Below, one piece after another: positions 51,481-59,486 of a DNA stretch of 64,000 nucleotides. The notes below the pieces were generated by a model that saw only the letters and a list, made by a program, of their open reading frames with translations, made no database searches and was not told where the DNA came from. This stretch comes from Microtetraspora sp. NBRC 13810. GTDB taxonomy: Bacteria; Actinomycetota; Actinomycetes; Streptosporangiales; Streptosporangiaceae. Positions within the stretch are counted from its first letter, which is position 1; each line of letters starts with the position of its first letter. A program made the position numbers and the translations under genes. The DNA lies in NCBI RefSeq assembly GCF_030268685.1, contig NZ_BSRQ01000021.1, positions 1 to 64,000 of the forward strand. The letters are read 5' to 3'.

Positions 51481-51963
51481 CTACTGGAGACCGGCGCGAA
51501 CAGACGTGATGCGCTGGGTGTTGAAGCCGAGCCAGTGCATCCGGCCCGCATAACGGGCGTGCTCGATCTTGAGGCAGCGGTCCTTGACCACTGTCACGCC
51601 GCCGTCCTCGGCGATTCGGGCGCCCTCCTCGTTGATCACGCCGAACTGGCACCAGAGCACGCCGGCGTGGATCGCCACGGCCTCCCGCGCGATCCCCGGC
51701 AGCGCGTCCGGCGCGCGGAAGACGTTCACCACGTCCACCGGCACGGGCACGTCCAGCAGGCTCCGGTAACTGGTCTCGCCGAGGATCTCCGGCTCGCGGG
51801 GATTCACCGGGATCACCCGGTAGCCGTGCCGCTTGAGGTAGTAGCCGACGAAGTAGCTGGCCCGTAGCTCGTTGTTGGACAGGCCCACGACCGCGATCGT
51901 CCTGGCGGTGTGGAGCACGCGCTGAATCGTCGACGGGTCCTGGTAACGCGCGAGATCGGTCAT
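51481..51963 (-). CDS. CoA-binding-domain protein (YccU-like)
   Basis: A 160-residue Rossmann protein: TIAVVGLSNNELRASYFVGY, HGYRVIPVNPREPEILGETS, YRSLLDVPVPVDVVNVFRAP and the VLWCQFGVINEEGARIAEDG block are the YccU/CoA-binding signature. Function is not established, but homologues are repeatedly cotranscribed with metX/metY, as here: its ATG overlaps the metY stop (ATGA). A role in sulfur or acyl-CoA metabolism is inferred. Confidence 0.88.
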   Translation of the reverse strand: MTDLARYQDPSTIQRVLHTARTIAVVGLSNNELRASYFVGYYLKRHGYRVIPVNPREPEILGETSYRSLLDVPVPVDVVNVFRAPDALPGIAREAVAIHAGVLWCQFGVINEEGARIAEDGGVTVVKDRCLKIEHARYAGRMHWLGFNTQRITSVRAGLQ

Positions 51964-53297
51964 ACCGTTTCCACTTCCCTTCCCAAGGTCGCGGCGACGC
52001 GGGCGAACCCCTGCTCCAGGTCCCAGATCAGATCCTCGACGGACTCGGTGCCGACCGACAGCCGCACCGTTCCCGGCCCGACGCCGGCGGCCCGCAGTTC
52101 GTCGTCGCCGAGCTGCCGATGGGTCGTGCTGGCGGGGTGGATGATCAGGCTTTTCGCGTCGCCGACGTTCGCCAGGTGGGACCAGAGCGTCACGCCGCCG
52201 ATGAGGCCCTGCCCGCCGGTCCGGCCACCGGCGCAGTCGAAGGAGAACACCGCGCCGGGGCCGCTCGGCAGGTACTTCTCCACGAGCGGCCGGTACCTGC
52301 TCCCGGGCAGGCCGGGGTAGGTCACGTTCGACGCCAGCGCATGCGACTCCAGGAACGCGGCGACCGCCCGCGCGTTCTCGACGTGGCGTTCCATCCGCAG
52401 CGACAGCGTTTCGAGCCCCTGCAGGAACAGGAAGGCGTTGAGCGGCGCGAGGGCGCCGCCGAGGTCGCGCAGGGTTTCGGCCCGGAGCTTCATCAGATAG
52501 CCGTACGTGCCGAACGTCTCGTGGAAGCGCAGGCCGTGGTAGGCCGGCGACGGATCCGCGACCACGGGGAACCGCCCGTTGGACCAGTCGAACGTGCCGG
52601 CCTCGACGACGACGCCGCCGATGCTGGTGCCGTGGCCGCCGATGAACTTGGTGGCCGAGTGGACCACGATGTCGGCGCCCCACTCGATCGGGCGGCACAG
52701 GTACGGCGTCGCGAACGTGTTGTCCACGATCAGGGGCAGCCCGTGCTCGTGCGCGATGGCCGCCACGACTTCGATGTCCAGCACGTTCCCGGCGGGGTTG
52801 CCGATCGTCTCGCCGAAGAACGCCTTGGTGTTCGGGCGGACCGCCTGCCGCCACGCGTCCGGATCGTCGGGATCCACCCAGGTCAGTTCCACGCTCATTT
52901 TGCGCAGCAGGTGCTTGAGCTGGTTCACCGTCCCGCCGTAGAGCGCCGAGGAGGAGACGACGTGGTCGCCCGGCTGCAGCAGCGTGAAGAGCGCGGCCGC
53001 CTGCGCGGCGATCCCGCTGGCGAAGGCGACCGCGCCGGCGCCGCCTTCGAGGTTCGCCACCCGTTCCTCGAACACCGCGACGGTCGGGTTCATGATCCGC
53101 GAGTAGGTGTTCCCGTACTCCTGCAGGTTGAAGTACGCCGCCGCGGACTCCGCGTCCTCGAACACGTAGCTGGTCGTCTGGAAGATCGGCACCGCACGCG
53201 CGCCCGTGTTCGGGTCGGGCCGCTGCCCGGCGTGCAGTTGCCGCGTCTCGAACCCGAACGCGCGGGCTTGTTCGGCAGGGGAAGGCTGGTCGGTCAC
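51960..53297 (-). CDS. metY: O-acetylhomoserine sulfhydrylase (MetY)
   Basis: A 445-residue PLP enzyme of the Cys/Met metabolism family, making homocysteine from O-acetylhomoserine and sulfide. FETRQLHAGQRPDPNTGARA, QTTSYVFEDAESAAAYF, SSALYGGTVNQLKHLL, and the PLP-Lys block VVHSATKFIGGHGTSIGG near 210 are intact; the last part has VRLSVGTESVEDLIWDLEQG. It follows metX after 22 bp and is coupled to the CoA-binding gene. The direct sulfhydrylation route is therefore complete from homoserine. Confidence 0.94.
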   Translation of the reverse strand: MTDQPSPAEQARAFGFETRQLHAGQRPDPNTGARAVPIFQTTSYVFEDAESAAAYFNLQEYGNTYSRIMNPTVAVFEERVANLEGGAGAVAFASGIAAQAAALFTLLQPGDHVVSSSALYGGTVNQLKHLLRKMSVELTWVDPDDPDAWRQAVRPNTKAFFGETIGNPAGNVLDIEVVAAIAHEHGLPLIVDNTFATPYLCRPIEWGADIVVHSATKFIGGHGTSIGGVVVEAGTFDWSNGRFPVVADPSPAYHGLRFHETFGTYGYLMKLRAETLRDLGGALAPLNAFLFLQGLETLSLRMERHVENARAVAAFLESHALASNVTYPGLPGSRYRPLVEKYLPSGPGAVFSFDCAGGRTGGQGLIGGVTLWSHLANVGDAKSLIIHPASTTHRQLGDDELRAAGVGPGTVRLSVGTESVEDLIWDLEQGFARVAATLGREVETV

Positions 53298-53319
53298 GAA
53301 GGTCTCTTCCTCGATGTCA

Positions 53320-54528
53320 TCAGGGCCCGCCCTGGGCCAGGAACCGGCGGATGATGGGCGTCTGCCGCGCTTCCTCCAGTAAGAAGCAGTCGTGGCCGTA
53401 CATCGCCTCGATCACATGGAACTCGACCGGCTTGCCGAGGGCGCGAAGCGCCTCCTCGATCTCCCTCGACGCGGACGGCGGGTACAGCCAGTCGGAACTG
53501 AACGCCATCAGCAGCGTCCGTGCGGAGACGCCTTCCAGCGCGCGCGTGAGCGACCCGCCGCCGTGCTGCCGCGCGAGATCGAAATACGTCAGCGCGCGCG
53601 AGGTGTAGAGGTAGGTGTTGGCGTCGAAGCGCCTGACGAACGAGTCGGCTTGGTGGCGCAGGTAGCTCTCCACCTCGAACTCCGGCTCGTCGATCGTGTA
53701 GCGGATGTCGTCGGCGAACTGCAGCCGCCGGCCGAACTTCTCGTTCAGCGCGGGCGCGGACAGGTACGTGACGTGGCCGACCATGCGCGCCACCCCCATG
53801 CCGGCATCGGGCGCGCGGCCGGTGCCGTGGTAGCGGCCGCCCTGCCAGGCCGGGTCGCGCATGATCGCGTCACGCGCGATCGCGTTCCAGGCCACCCCCT
53901 GGGGATGGAGGGCGTGGGTGCTGGCGATCGACACGACGGCGTCGACCTGATCAGGGAACTGGATCGCCCATTCGAGCGCCTGCATCCCGCCGAGCGAACC
54001 CCCGGCCACCGCCGCGAGCCGCTCGATGCCCAGTGCGTCCAGCAACGCGCGCTCGGTCCGCACCATGTCCGCGACGGTGATCACGGGGAAGTCCGGCCCG
54101 TACGGCCTGCCCGTCGCCGGATCGGTCGACGACGGCCCGGTCGTCCCGCGGCAGCCGCCGAGCAGGTTCGTGGAGACGACGAAGAAGCGGTCGGTGTCGA
54201 ACGCCTTGCCGGGGCCGATCATCCCGTCCCACCAGCCGAGCCCCTTGCGGGCCGAGCCGTCGCGATCCTCCGATCCGAACCCGTCACGCGTGCTCTCCTC
54301 GGGCGGCGCCTTCGCGAAGCCCGCCGCATGGGCGTCGCCGCTGAGCGCATGGCACACCAGGATGACGTTGTCGCGCTCGGGCGAGAGGGCACCGTAGGTC
54401 TCGTACGCCACCCGAACCGGATGCAGCCGCCGCCCGCAGTCGAGCCGTACCGGCTGCGGCAGGTCGAGATACCGCGTCTCCACCGTGCCGACCGAACCGG
54501 CGACGAGTGGCGGGGGTGACTGCGACAT
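53320..54528 (-). CDS. metX: homoserine O-acetyltransferase (MetX)
   Basis: A 402-residue alpha/beta-hydrolase-fold acyltransferase that activates homoserine. HALSGDAHAAG, the nucleophile elbow AAVAGGSLGGMQALEWA with Ser, MAFSSDWLYPP with the Asp, and MYGHDCFLLEE with the His form the catalytic triad. Acetyl versus succinyl specificity is taken as acetyl because of the MetY partner. It is the first gene of a leftward operon and is divergent from osmC across a 79-bp spacer with dyads. Confidence 0.93.
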   Translation of the reverse strand: MSQSPPPLVAGSVGTVETRYLDLPQPVRLDCGRRLHPVRVAYETYGALSPERDNVILVCHALSGDAHAAGFAKAPPEESTRDGFGSEDRDGSARKGLGWWDGMIGPGKAFDTDRFFVVSTNLLGGCRGTTGPSSTDPATGRPYGPDFPVITVADMVRTERALLDALGIERLAAVAGGSLGGMQALEWAIQFPDQVDAVVSIASTHALHPQGVAWNAIARDAIMRDPAWQGGRYHGTGRAPDAGMGVARMVGHVTYLSAPALNEKFGRRLQFADDIRYTIDEPEFEVESYLRHQADSFVRRFDANTYLYTSRALTYFDLARQHGGGSLTRALEGVSARTLLMAFSSDWLYPPSASREIEEALRALGKPVEFHVIEAMYGHDCFLLEEARQTPIIRRFLAQGGP

Positions 54529-54558
54529 GGGGCTATGGTGCCCGCCCCGGCCGGTGTA

Positions 54559-54590
54559 TTGTCAAGCTTCCCTACCGGGAATATGGGAAG
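54559..54590. promoter_or_regulatory. divergent metX/osmC promoter with nested dyads
   Basis: On the plus strand TTGTCA at 54559 and TATGGG at 54582 are 17 bp apart; between them lies TTCCC-TACC-GGGAA (54568-54581), and CTTCCC/GGGAAG (54567/54585) make a second overlapping dyad. On the minus strand TTGACA occurs at the same place toward metX. A sulfur-responsive repressor binding here could control both directions. Confidence 0.55.
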
Positions 54591-54607
54591 CAGGCGAAGG
54601 AGCGGAC

Positions 54608-55156
54608 ATGACCACGGTCGCCAACGGAGTGAACGTCCAGGCACTGCTCGACGCACGCGAAGTGCTGAAGGGCGCGCCCGAGGCCGCCCAGTTCGTCTGG
54701 CGGGCGACCTCCAGATGGCAGAACGGCGTCCACAGCACGACGACGGTCAAGGAGTTCTTCGGTCTCGGGCAGGAGCAGAGTCACAAGAGCGAGGCGGTGT
54801 TCGACGCCGACCACCCCGAGGTCTTCGCGGCGGAGGACAACGGCATCACGCCGATCGAGTACCTCCTCGTCGGCCTGGCGAGCTGCCTGACGGCGGGCGT
54901 GGCGTCCGTCGCGCAGAATCGCGGCATCCAGTTGCGCTCGGTCGAGGCGACGCTCGAGGGCAAGCACGACATCCGCGGGATCCTCGGTGTCGACGGCGAC
55001 GTCCGCAACGGCTTCAATGACATCAAGGTGACGTTCAACATCGACGCGGACGCGTCGAAGCAGGACATCGAGGCTCTGGTGGCCCAGTCGCAGAAGCGCT
55101 CCGCCGTGTTCGACGCTCTCACGAACCCGACGGACGTCACCGTCGAAGTCGCCTGA
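54608..55156 (+). CDS. OsmC-family peroxiredoxin-like protein
   Basis: A 182-residue OsmC/YhfA-type protein. EEFFGLGQEQSHKSE-like VKEFFGLGQEQSHKSEAVFD and PIEYLLVGLASCLTAGVASV carry the helix with the redox Cys; a second family Cys is not obvious in this copy. QLRSVEATLEGKHDIRGILG is characteristic of the subgroup near flavoproteins. Thiol-peroxidase or organic-sulfur handling is likely. It is divergent from metX, and the flavoprotein follows almost immediately, so a sulfur-linked regulon is plausible. Confidence 0.88.
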   Translation: MTTVANGVNVQALLDAREVLKGAPEAAQFVWRATSRWQNGVHSTTTVKEFFGLGQEQSHKSEAVFDADHPEVFAAEDNGITPIEYLLVGLASCLTAGVASVAQNRGIQLRSVEATLEGKHDIRGILGVDGDVRNGFNDIKVTFNIDADASKQDIEALVAQSQKRSAVFDALTNPTDVTVEVA

Positions 55157-55167
55157 GGGGCCGAGCC

Positions 55168-56406
55168 ATCGAGAACCTCGCGACAGTCGTCATCGGCGCG
55201 GGGCACGCGGGCCTCGCCGCGAGCCACTTCCTCGGCGAACGGTCGATCGATCACGTCGTGCTTGAGCGCGGCGAGGTGGCGAACTCGTGGCGGCGCGAAC
55301 GCTGGGACTCCTTCCGGCTGCTCACTCCCAACTGGCAGAGCCGTCTTCCGGGTCTTCGCTACGAAGGCCCGGATCCCGACGGCTACATGACGGTGGGGGA
55401 AGTGGTCGAGTTCATCGAGCGCTTCGCCAAGGTCTCGCGTGCTCCCGTCCGGACCGGCACGGACGTCACATCCCTGCGACGGGTCGACGGCGGATACCAG
55501 GTGACGACGAGCGACGGCGAGATCCGCTGCCGGGCGGTGGTCATCGCGAGTGGCGCCTGCAACCGGCCGACGGTGCCGCGGTTCAACGACGCGGTGCCGG
55601 CATCCGTCGAGCAGCTCACGCCGTTCGACTACCGCGGCCCCGCCCAGCTCCCCGACGGCGGCGTGCTCGTCGTGGGCGCGTCGGCGACCGGCGTGCAGCT
55701 GGCGGCGGAGCTGCGGCGGTCGGGCCGGCCGGTGACCCTCTCGGTGGGGGAGCACGTGCGGGTGCCGCGCACGTACCGCGGACGCGATGTGCTGTGGTGG
55801 ATGAACGCCTCCGGCGTGTGGGACCAGCGGTTCGACGAGATCGACGACCTCGCGCGGGCCCGGCGGCTCCCCTCGCCCCAGCTCGTCGGGACTCCGGAGC
55901 GGATGACGCTCGACCTCAACGCGCTCGCCTCGACGGGTGTCGAACTGGTGGGTCGCTGGGCGGCCGTACGTGACGGCCGCGCGCTGTTCTCCGGCGGCCT
56001 GCGCAACGTGTTCTCGCTCGCGGACCTCAAGATGGAGCGCCTGCTGGACACGTTCGACGCATGGGCTCGGACGCACGGCCGTGACGCCGAGGTCGGCTCA
56101 CCCGAGCGCTTCGCGCCGACCCGGGTGCCCGAGTCGACGCGGTTGCAGCTCGACCTGCGAAGCGGCGAGATCCGTACGATCGTGTGGGCCACGGGTTTCC
56201 GGCCTGACTACGGGTGGCTCGACGTGCCCGTGGTCGACGCGAAGGGCCTGCTGCGTCACGAGGGCGGCGTGCTCGACAGCCCGGGACTCTACGCGCTGGG
56301 GCTGCCGGTGCTGCGGCGGCGCAAGTCCACGTTCATTCACGGTATCGAGGCCGACGCGCGGGAGGTGGTCGACCACCTCGCGCGGTACCTGGCCCTGCGC
56401 GGGTGA
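55168..56406 (+). CDS. flavin-containing monooxygenase-like protein with non-canonical start
   Basis: FAD/NADPH oxidoreductase of about 412 residues. TVVIGAGHAGLAASHFLGER is the N-terminal FAD site, HVVLERGEVANSWR the following strand, LVVGASATGVQLAAELRRSG near 168 the NADPH site, and WATGFRPDYGWLDVP near 325 the FMO-type motif. Coding similarity clearly begins before the first ATG/GTG/TTG codon available. ATC at 55168, behind a GAGGGG ribosome-binding site, is in the exact place of an initiator Met; a CTG at 55153 overlaps the osmC stop. Either a rare start, a start-codon mutation or a base error is implied. Confidence 0.8.
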   Translation: MENLATVVIGAGHAGLAASHFLGERSIDHVVLERGEVANSWRRERWDSFRLLTPNWQSRLPGLRYEGPDPDGYMTVGEVVEFIERFAKVSRAPVRTGTDVTSLRRVDGGYQVTTSDGEIRCRAVVIASGACNRPTVPRFNDAVPASVEQLTPFDYRGPAQLPDGGVLVVGASATGVQLAAELRRSGRPVTLSVGEHVRVPRTYRGRDVLWWMNASGVWDQRFDEIDDLARARRLPSPQLVGTPERMTLDLNALASTGVELVGRWAAVRDGRALFSGGLRNVFSLADLKMERLLDTFDAWARTHGRDAEVGSPERFAPTRVPESTRLQLDLRSGEIRTIVWATGFRPDYGWLDVPVVDAKGLLRHEGGVLDSPGLYALGLPVLRRRKSTFIHGIEADAREVVDHLARYLALRG

Positions 56407-56478
56407 ATCCGGCCAGAGCCCCGTACGGAGGAGGACGTCACCACACCACGTTCCGTCGGCCGTGTGGACCGGGAGCGC

Positions 56479-57138
56479 TCAGACACTGCGGAGGACCGAG
56501 ACCACGATGCCCAGCACCACCGCGTCGTCGCCGTCGATGACGTCGTAGGCGGGATTGCGCGGTTCGAGATGGACGCGGCCGTCGCGTCGGCGGTACACCT
56601 TGACGGTGGCCTCACCGTCGATCATCGCGGCGACGATCTGGCCCGAGTGCGCCTCGGGCTGCTGCCGTACCACGACGATGTCACCGTCGCAGATCGCGGC
56701 GTCGATCATCGAGTCCCCCCGCACGCGGAGGCCGAACACGTGGCCACGCCCGGTGAGGTCGCGGGGCAGGGTCAGCGTGTCGTCCAGGTGCTGTTCGGCG
56801 GGGATGGGAGTGCCCGCGGCGATGTCTCCGACCACGGGCACGGTCACCAGGTCGCCGGCCGGCCCCGGCGCCGAAGATCGCAGGAAGAGACGTACGTCGA
56901 TCGGCCGGGTCATCGCCGGGCCGCGGCGGAGGAACCCCTTGTCCTCCAGGCTCTTCAGATGCTTCGACACGGACGAGGACGACCGCAGCCCGACCGCGTG
57001 GCCGATCTCGCGGGTGCTCGGCGGGTACCCGTATCTGACCACCCAGTCCCGGATCGTGGCCAGGATCCGCTGCTGGCGCTGCGGCAGGGCCGAGGAGTCC
57101 AGGTACTCGAACGCGTCAGGGTCGTCGTAGGCGGTCAC
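56479..57138 (-). CDS. lexA: LexA-family repressor
   Basis: A 219-residue LexA-type protein. The winged helix is at residues 20-80 (QQRILATIRDWVVRYGYPPS, TREIGHAVGLRSSSSVSKHL). The self-cleavage bond is Ala-Gly in GDIAAGTPI, with the catalytic Ser in RGDSMIDAAICDG and Lys in EATVKVYRR. The overall pattern is LexA, but the HTH and linker differ from the usual actinobacterial sequence, and no SOS-type GAAC-N4-GTTC box was seen upstream, so it could be a second LexA-like repressor. It stands alone. Confidence 0.85.
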   Translation of the reverse strand: MTAYDDPDAFEYLDSSALPQRQQRILATIRDWVVRYGYPPSTREIGHAVGLRSSSSVSKHLKSLEDKGFLRRGPAMTRPIDVRLFLRSSAPGPAGDLVTVPVVGDIAAGTPIPAEQHLDDTLTLPRDLTGRGHVFGLRVRGDSMIDAAICDGDIVVVRQQPEAHSGQIVAAMIDGEATVKVYRRRDGRVHLEPRNPAYDVIDGDDAVVLGIVVSVLRSV

Positions 57139-57202
57139 GTGCGAAATGCTAGAGCCCGGCGCCTCCCGGCGGGAGCCTCCGCTCCCATCTCCGCCGGCCT
57201 CC

Positions 57203-57310
57203 TACCGGGAGCTCATACAGGCGGCCAAGTGCGGTTTGGTCGAACTGTCCGGGCGCCGCGAACTGCTGGACACCTTCCTGCGCCTCTTCGCCGTCCCCCA
57301 GCCGGCCTGA
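57203..57310 (+). pseudogene. possible C-terminal relic of an unknown protein
   Basis: A plus-strand frame encodes YRELIQAAKCGLVELSGRRE, LLDTFLRLFAVPQPA and a stop, which reads like a helical protein C-terminus, unlike the Arg/Pro-rich translations of surrounding non-coding DNA. No start or upstream partner is present. Evidence is only its amino-acid texture. Confidence 0.25.
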
Positions 57311-57353
57311 TCGAGGCCGTCGCTACCCCCCGCTCCGGCAGCGCCTGCGCGGG

Positions 57354-58253
57354 TCACTCCGCGGTGGACAGCCCGTCTCCGGTGACCTCCAGTGACCTGT
57401 GGGCCCGCTCCACGGCCGGGGGCAGCGAACGCCGGCGGGCCAGAGCGCGCGGCAGCCGGGGCAGCGTGCCGTACAGACCGCGCCACCCCTCGGGACCGGA
57501 CCGCACGGCCGCGAGTACGGCTCCCGCCACCGCCGGCCACGGGCGGCGCAGCACCGCGGTGAGCACCCTGTTCCGCACGGCCAGCGCCCGCCTGGCGTCG
57601 TGATCCCTGGCCGGAGACGGATGGTGATGGGCGACCACGTCACCGACGTAGGCCATCCCCCACCCCACCGCCGCCAGATCCAGCGCGAGGCGCTCCTCCT
57701 CACCGTGGAAGAAGACCACGTCGTCGAAGCCGCCCGCGGTGAGGTACGCCTCCCGCCGCACCACGGCGCCGCACGCGAGGAAGCCGAGAACGCTCGGACC
57801 GGGCAGCCCGGCTTCGGCCTCCAGCGGGGAGGCGGCCATGGCGGCGCACATCGGTTCGAGCCGCTCGTCGGCCCCGACCAGCACGCGCGCGGCCAGCAGG
57901 CCCAGGCGGGGATGGGCGTCCAGCACGTCGGCGGCCCGCTCCAACGCCCCCGGCGCCCACCAGGAGTCGTCGTCGGCGAAGGCGACGTACGGCGTGTCCG
58001 CTATCCGCACGCCGATGTTGCGCGCGGGCGCCCCCAGGTTGACCCGCAGGGCCACGACCCGCGTGTCCGGAAAGCACTCGCGGACGAAGTCCGGGGTGCC
58101 GTCGGTGGAACCGTTGTCGATCAGGATGACCGGGCCCCGATGGCGGGGCAGGGACCGGGCCAGGTCCTCCCGGCGGTTACGGGTGACCACCACGACGGTC
58201 ACCCGCGCGTCACGAAGGCCCCGGACGTCCGAGGCCGGGGAGGGCGCTGTCAT
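57354..58253 (-). CDS. GT2-family glycosyltransferase
   Basis: A 299-residue GT-A glycosyltransferase. TVVVVTRNRREDLARSLPR opens the nucleotide-sugar fold, VILIDNGSTDGTPDFVRECF follows, and FADDDSWWAPGALERA carries the DxD metal site near residue 98; FFHGEEERLALDLAAVGWGM near 190 is the acceptor-side ED/EE motif. The last 100 residues are basic, suggesting peripheral membrane contact. The ATG at 58253 lies 7 bp after the DUF72 stop. The acceptor is unknown; homologues are often called galactosyltransferase without proof. Confidence 0.85.
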   Translation of the reverse strand: MTAPSPASDVRGLRDARVTVVVVTRNRREDLARSLPRHRGPVILIDNGSTDGTPDFVRECFPDTRVVALRVNLGAPARNIGVRIADTPYVAFADDDSWWAPGALERAADVLDAHPRLGLLAARVLVGADERLEPMCAAMAASPLEAEAGLPGPSVLGFLACGAVVRREAYLTAGGFDDVVFFHGEEERLALDLAAVGWGMAYVGDVVAHHHPSPARDHDARRALAVRNRVLTAVLRRPWPAVAGAVLAAVRSGPEGWRGLYGTLPRLPRALARRRSLPPAVERAHRSLEVTGDGLSTAE

Positions 58254-58260
58254 GTGGTCG

Positions 58261-59220
58261 TCACCACCGTTCTCCGCTGCTTGCCTGCCCAGTGGCTCTT
58301 CCCCCGGCCGGGTCATGACTCGTGCCGCCACGCGGCAAGATTCGATGCATCGGCAGCAGGCGGGCGAGTTGCGCGGCGTTCAGCTGGGCGTGATCGCGAT
58401 AGCAGTTGTTCATCAGCACGTGGGTCGTGTCGGCGTCCTCTGCCAGGCGGCGGAGATCGGGCACCCACCGCCTGAGCTCCTCCTCGCCGTAGAGGTAGCC
58501 GAACCGCTCGTGTACGTCCTTGCTGGTCCACTTCGCCGAATGGCCGTGGAAGCGGACCACGGCCAGGTCGGCGGTTGCCGCGAGCACGGGCGGGATCGAC
58601 GTGGGGTATCCCTGGGGCATGTCCACGCTGACGTACGGCACCTCGTGCGATCTGAGGAAATCCAGCGTCTCCGCCTGATTCTCCTTGCTCATCCACGTGT
58701 GGTTACGGAACTCCACGCAGATCGGCACGGGAGCGCAGCGCTCCCTGCATTCCAAGATGTACTGCTTGTTGCGCCTCGCGATCGGAAACCACTGCGGGAA
58801 CTGGAACAGCAGCGCACCCAGCTTGCCCGCCTCGCGAAGCGGAGCCAGCGCGGCGAGGAACCGATCCCACACCTGCTCGGCCACGTCCGCGGGGACATCG
58901 CGGAGGTAGAGGTTCTTCTTCGACTCCCCCAGGCGTTCCCGCAGGTCTTTGTACAGCGCGGCGGGCCGGGTGGGATGCTGGGTCAGCAGCGAGAACGCCT
59001 TGACGTTGAAGGTGAAACCGGCGGGAGTCCGATCACGCCACAGGGCGACGGTGCTCTCCCCCGGCGGCGCGTAATAGGAGGAGTCCACCTCTACCAGCGG
59101 AAATTGGCTGGCGTAGTACCGGAGCCTTTCCTCCGGCGAGGTGACGCCGTGCGGATACCAGCCCGACTGCAGCAGCGTCCCGTCGGTCCAGGAAGAGGTC
59201 CCTACCAGGATGGAACCCAT
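58261..59220 (-). CDS. DUF72-domain protein (YecE-like TIM barrel)
   Basis: A 319-residue YecE/DUF72 protein. ILVGTSSWTDGTLLQSGWYP at the start, RLRYYASQFPLVEVDSSYYA, GFTFNVKAFSLLTQHPT, and VEFRNHTWMSKENQ with VVRFHGHSAKWTSKDVHERF and THVLMNNCYRDHAQLNAAQL are the diagnostic blocks. The barrel resembles xylose-isomerase-like enzymes, but no reaction is established. It precedes and probably shares a transcript with the GT2 gene. Confidence 0.9.
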   Translation of the reverse strand: MGSILVGTSSWTDGTLLQSGWYPHGVTSPEERLRYYASQFPLVEVDSSYYAPPGESTVALWRDRTPAGFTFNVKAFSLLTQHPTRPAALYKDLRERLGESKKNLYLRDVPADVAEQVWDRFLAALAPLREAGKLGALLFQFPQWFPIARRNKQYILECRERCAPVPICVEFRNHTWMSKENQAETLDFLRSHEVPYVSVDMPQGYPTSIPPVLAATADLAVVRFHGHSAKWTSKDVHERFGYLYGEEELRRWVPDLRRLAEDADTTHVLMNNCYRDHAQLNAAQLARLLPMHRILPRGGTSHDPAGGRATGQASSGERW

Positions 59221-59486
59221 GTGGGCCCCCTACCCGAGCCCGGAGGCCTGACGCGCGCCGTCCTGTGCTCGCGGGTCACCCGGCGGGCAGCGTCGCGCGC
59301 CGCCCACCTGACACGGATGGGTCCTTTCCGGAATCGGGCCCCGTCGGGCGTCCGCCGTTCCGGGGGCGCCGGCGTGACCGCGCCGGCACCGAAGAACATG
59401 ACGACCGATTACGTGCTGTATGTCCATATGGGTGGTTCGCTGGGTAGGTCTGTCCCGGGAGGGGCAGATCGGCTGAGAGCTATGTC

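Noticed and set aside
47182-56406. Whole block treated as a horizontally acquired island
   Set aside because: Codon texture seems slightly different in the two-component and flavoprotein genes, but no integrase, att site or tRNA flanks it, and the impression was not measured.
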